Positions 47,766 to 48,202 of a stretch of DNA of 48,202 nucleotides are shown here, one piece after another (position 1 is the first letter of the stretch; the number at the start of each line of letters is the position of its first letter). Source of the stretch: Gnetum montanum (lineage: Eukaryota > Streptophyta > Gnetopsida > Gnetales > Gnetaceae); NCBI GenBank assembly GCA_015680685.1, contig MNCI01007825.1, positions 1-48,202 of the forward strand, given 5' to 3'. A program made the position numbers and the translations under genes. The notes below the pieces were generated by a model. That model searched no databases, had not been told where the DNA came from, and saw nothing but the letters and a program-made list of their open reading frames with translations.

Positions 47766-47783
47766 ATGGGGGATATCCCCCAT
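47766..47783. repeat. 18-bp perfect palindrome downstream of gag
   Basis: ATGGGGGATATCCCCCAT reads the same on both strands. Copy 1 keeps most of it at 17314-17330. It lies about 100 bases after the gag stop in element sense. Confidence 0.8.
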
Positions 47784-47877
47784 AACTAATCAGTTGAGTG
47801 TGGCAAGGATTAATAATTGGAAGATAAGGATCCTTGCATGTGGGAAGTATTGGAATCGGTCTATACTTATCCCCTCA

Positions 47878-48202
47878 GGGTTCACACACTTGATCGTAAT
47901 AAGCATAGTGGGGCACTTTATACGATGTAGTTCCTAGATAACGAGTTGACCCACTATGATGTTGGTGACCGTTAGATGGTATGCAAGGATTAGAATGATG
48001 CCTCCCACGGTTGTGTTCATTGGGCCGTATGGTAGTTGGAGTGTAAGTTGGTGGCCCTGATGAAGTTACATGAGGCAATGGGTTCGAAGGTAAGGGTATG
48101 CCACATTGTTGGACTTGTGCTGGGTTGGAAGGTGTAGTGGCCTCGGAACTATGTTGTCCCTTCCTACGGCCATGTTTAAAGAAAGGACTCCTTTGATGTT
48201 GA
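47878..48202 (-). pseudogene. gag C-terminal part of TGATGA copy 2 (partial at window end)
   Basis: The frame reads PHVTSSGPPTYTPTTIRPNE, then NPCIPSNGHQHHSGSTRY and VCEP before a stop. It aligns with the gag tail of copy 1 (17423-17640). The rest of gag lies beyond the window. Confidence 0.65.

Larger units (their letters stand above)
45810..47874 (-). other. Non-coding middle region of TGATGA copy 2
   Basis: Contains a purine-rich signal (46091-46106 on plus as tctcccccacaactaa), the internal TATA and palindromes (46279-46370), an A-rich tract with AATAAA in element sense near 47180, a third TATA (47504-47511) within a ~300-base stretch absent from copy 1, and an 18-bp perfect palindrome at 47766-47783. 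No coding motif. Confidence 0.55.
41979..48202 (-). mobile_element. TGATGA-family LTR retrotransposon, copy 2 (runs off window)
   Basis: 3' LTR at 41979-42864, polypurine tract at 42865-42873, ORF2 (45809-43031), internal TATA plus palindromes (46279-46370), non-coding middle and the gag 3' end (to 48202). Same order and orientation as copy 1 and no pol. It is better preserved than copy 1: ORF2 has fewer stops and CpGs are less eroded. The 5' LTR, primer site and gag start lie beyond the window. Confidence 0.75.

Overview
The window looks like nuclear DNA from a seed plant with a large, retrotransposon-rich genome. A gymnosperm is plausible because of the many old, decayed LTR elements, but nothing here proves it. 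Only one gene is convincing: a 13-exon family 1 beta-glucosidase on the minus strand at 26013-29785, which reads as a 500-residue secreted protein. Most of the remainder is nested LTR retrotransposons, with copia fragments, a tRNA-derived SINE family, one LINE 3' end and short tandem duplications.

Layout. 1-169 is the end of an LTR whose elements start TGATGA and end TCATCA (called the TGATGA family here). It abuts a decayed Ty3/gypsy integrase tail (170-531). 3233-9276 is a copia-like element with two LTRs, an initiator-Met-type primer binding site and a decayed gag, but no pol. A Ty3/gypsy element of Tat-like type runs from a 5' LTR ending at 10423 to about 25345. It is split by a 9-kb minus-strand TGATGA-family element whose 3' LTR starts inside the 368-base N gap and whose 5' LTR ends at 20307. 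The low-copy part at about 25350-31980 holds the beta-glucosidase, its TATA box and poly(A) signal, and a duplicated hairpin upstream. Copia 3' fragments with a SINE follow (31985-33500), then an unidentified candidate gene fragment (34131-34836), low-copy sequence with many short tandem duplications, a beta-glucosidase relic (38755-38925), a solo LTR of the Tat-like family (39757-40644) and a LINE 3' end (about 40990-41600). A second TGATGA-family element starts at 41979 and runs off the window end.

The most unusual object is the TGATGA family. Two copies share one architecture on the minus strand: LTR, Asp-tRNA-type primer binding site (seen in copy 1), gag with a His/Pro/Tyr-rich tail, then no protease, reverse transcriptase or integrase, but a second ORF of about 928 codons. 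That ORF has a domain resembling the 'putative plant transposon protein' family followed by a long coiled coil. In both copies it has its own upstream TATA box with the same CpG-rich GATATCGCG palindromes that sit upstream of the TATA box in the LTR. It therefore looks like a non-autonomous, two-promoter LTR retrotransposon family.

Assembly cautions. There are single-N joins at 89, 15303, 24270 and 36227. Two of them (15303, 24270) are flanked by near-identical duplicated sequence and are probably unmerged contig ends rather than biology. Homology calls rest on motifs read by eye; no database search was made.
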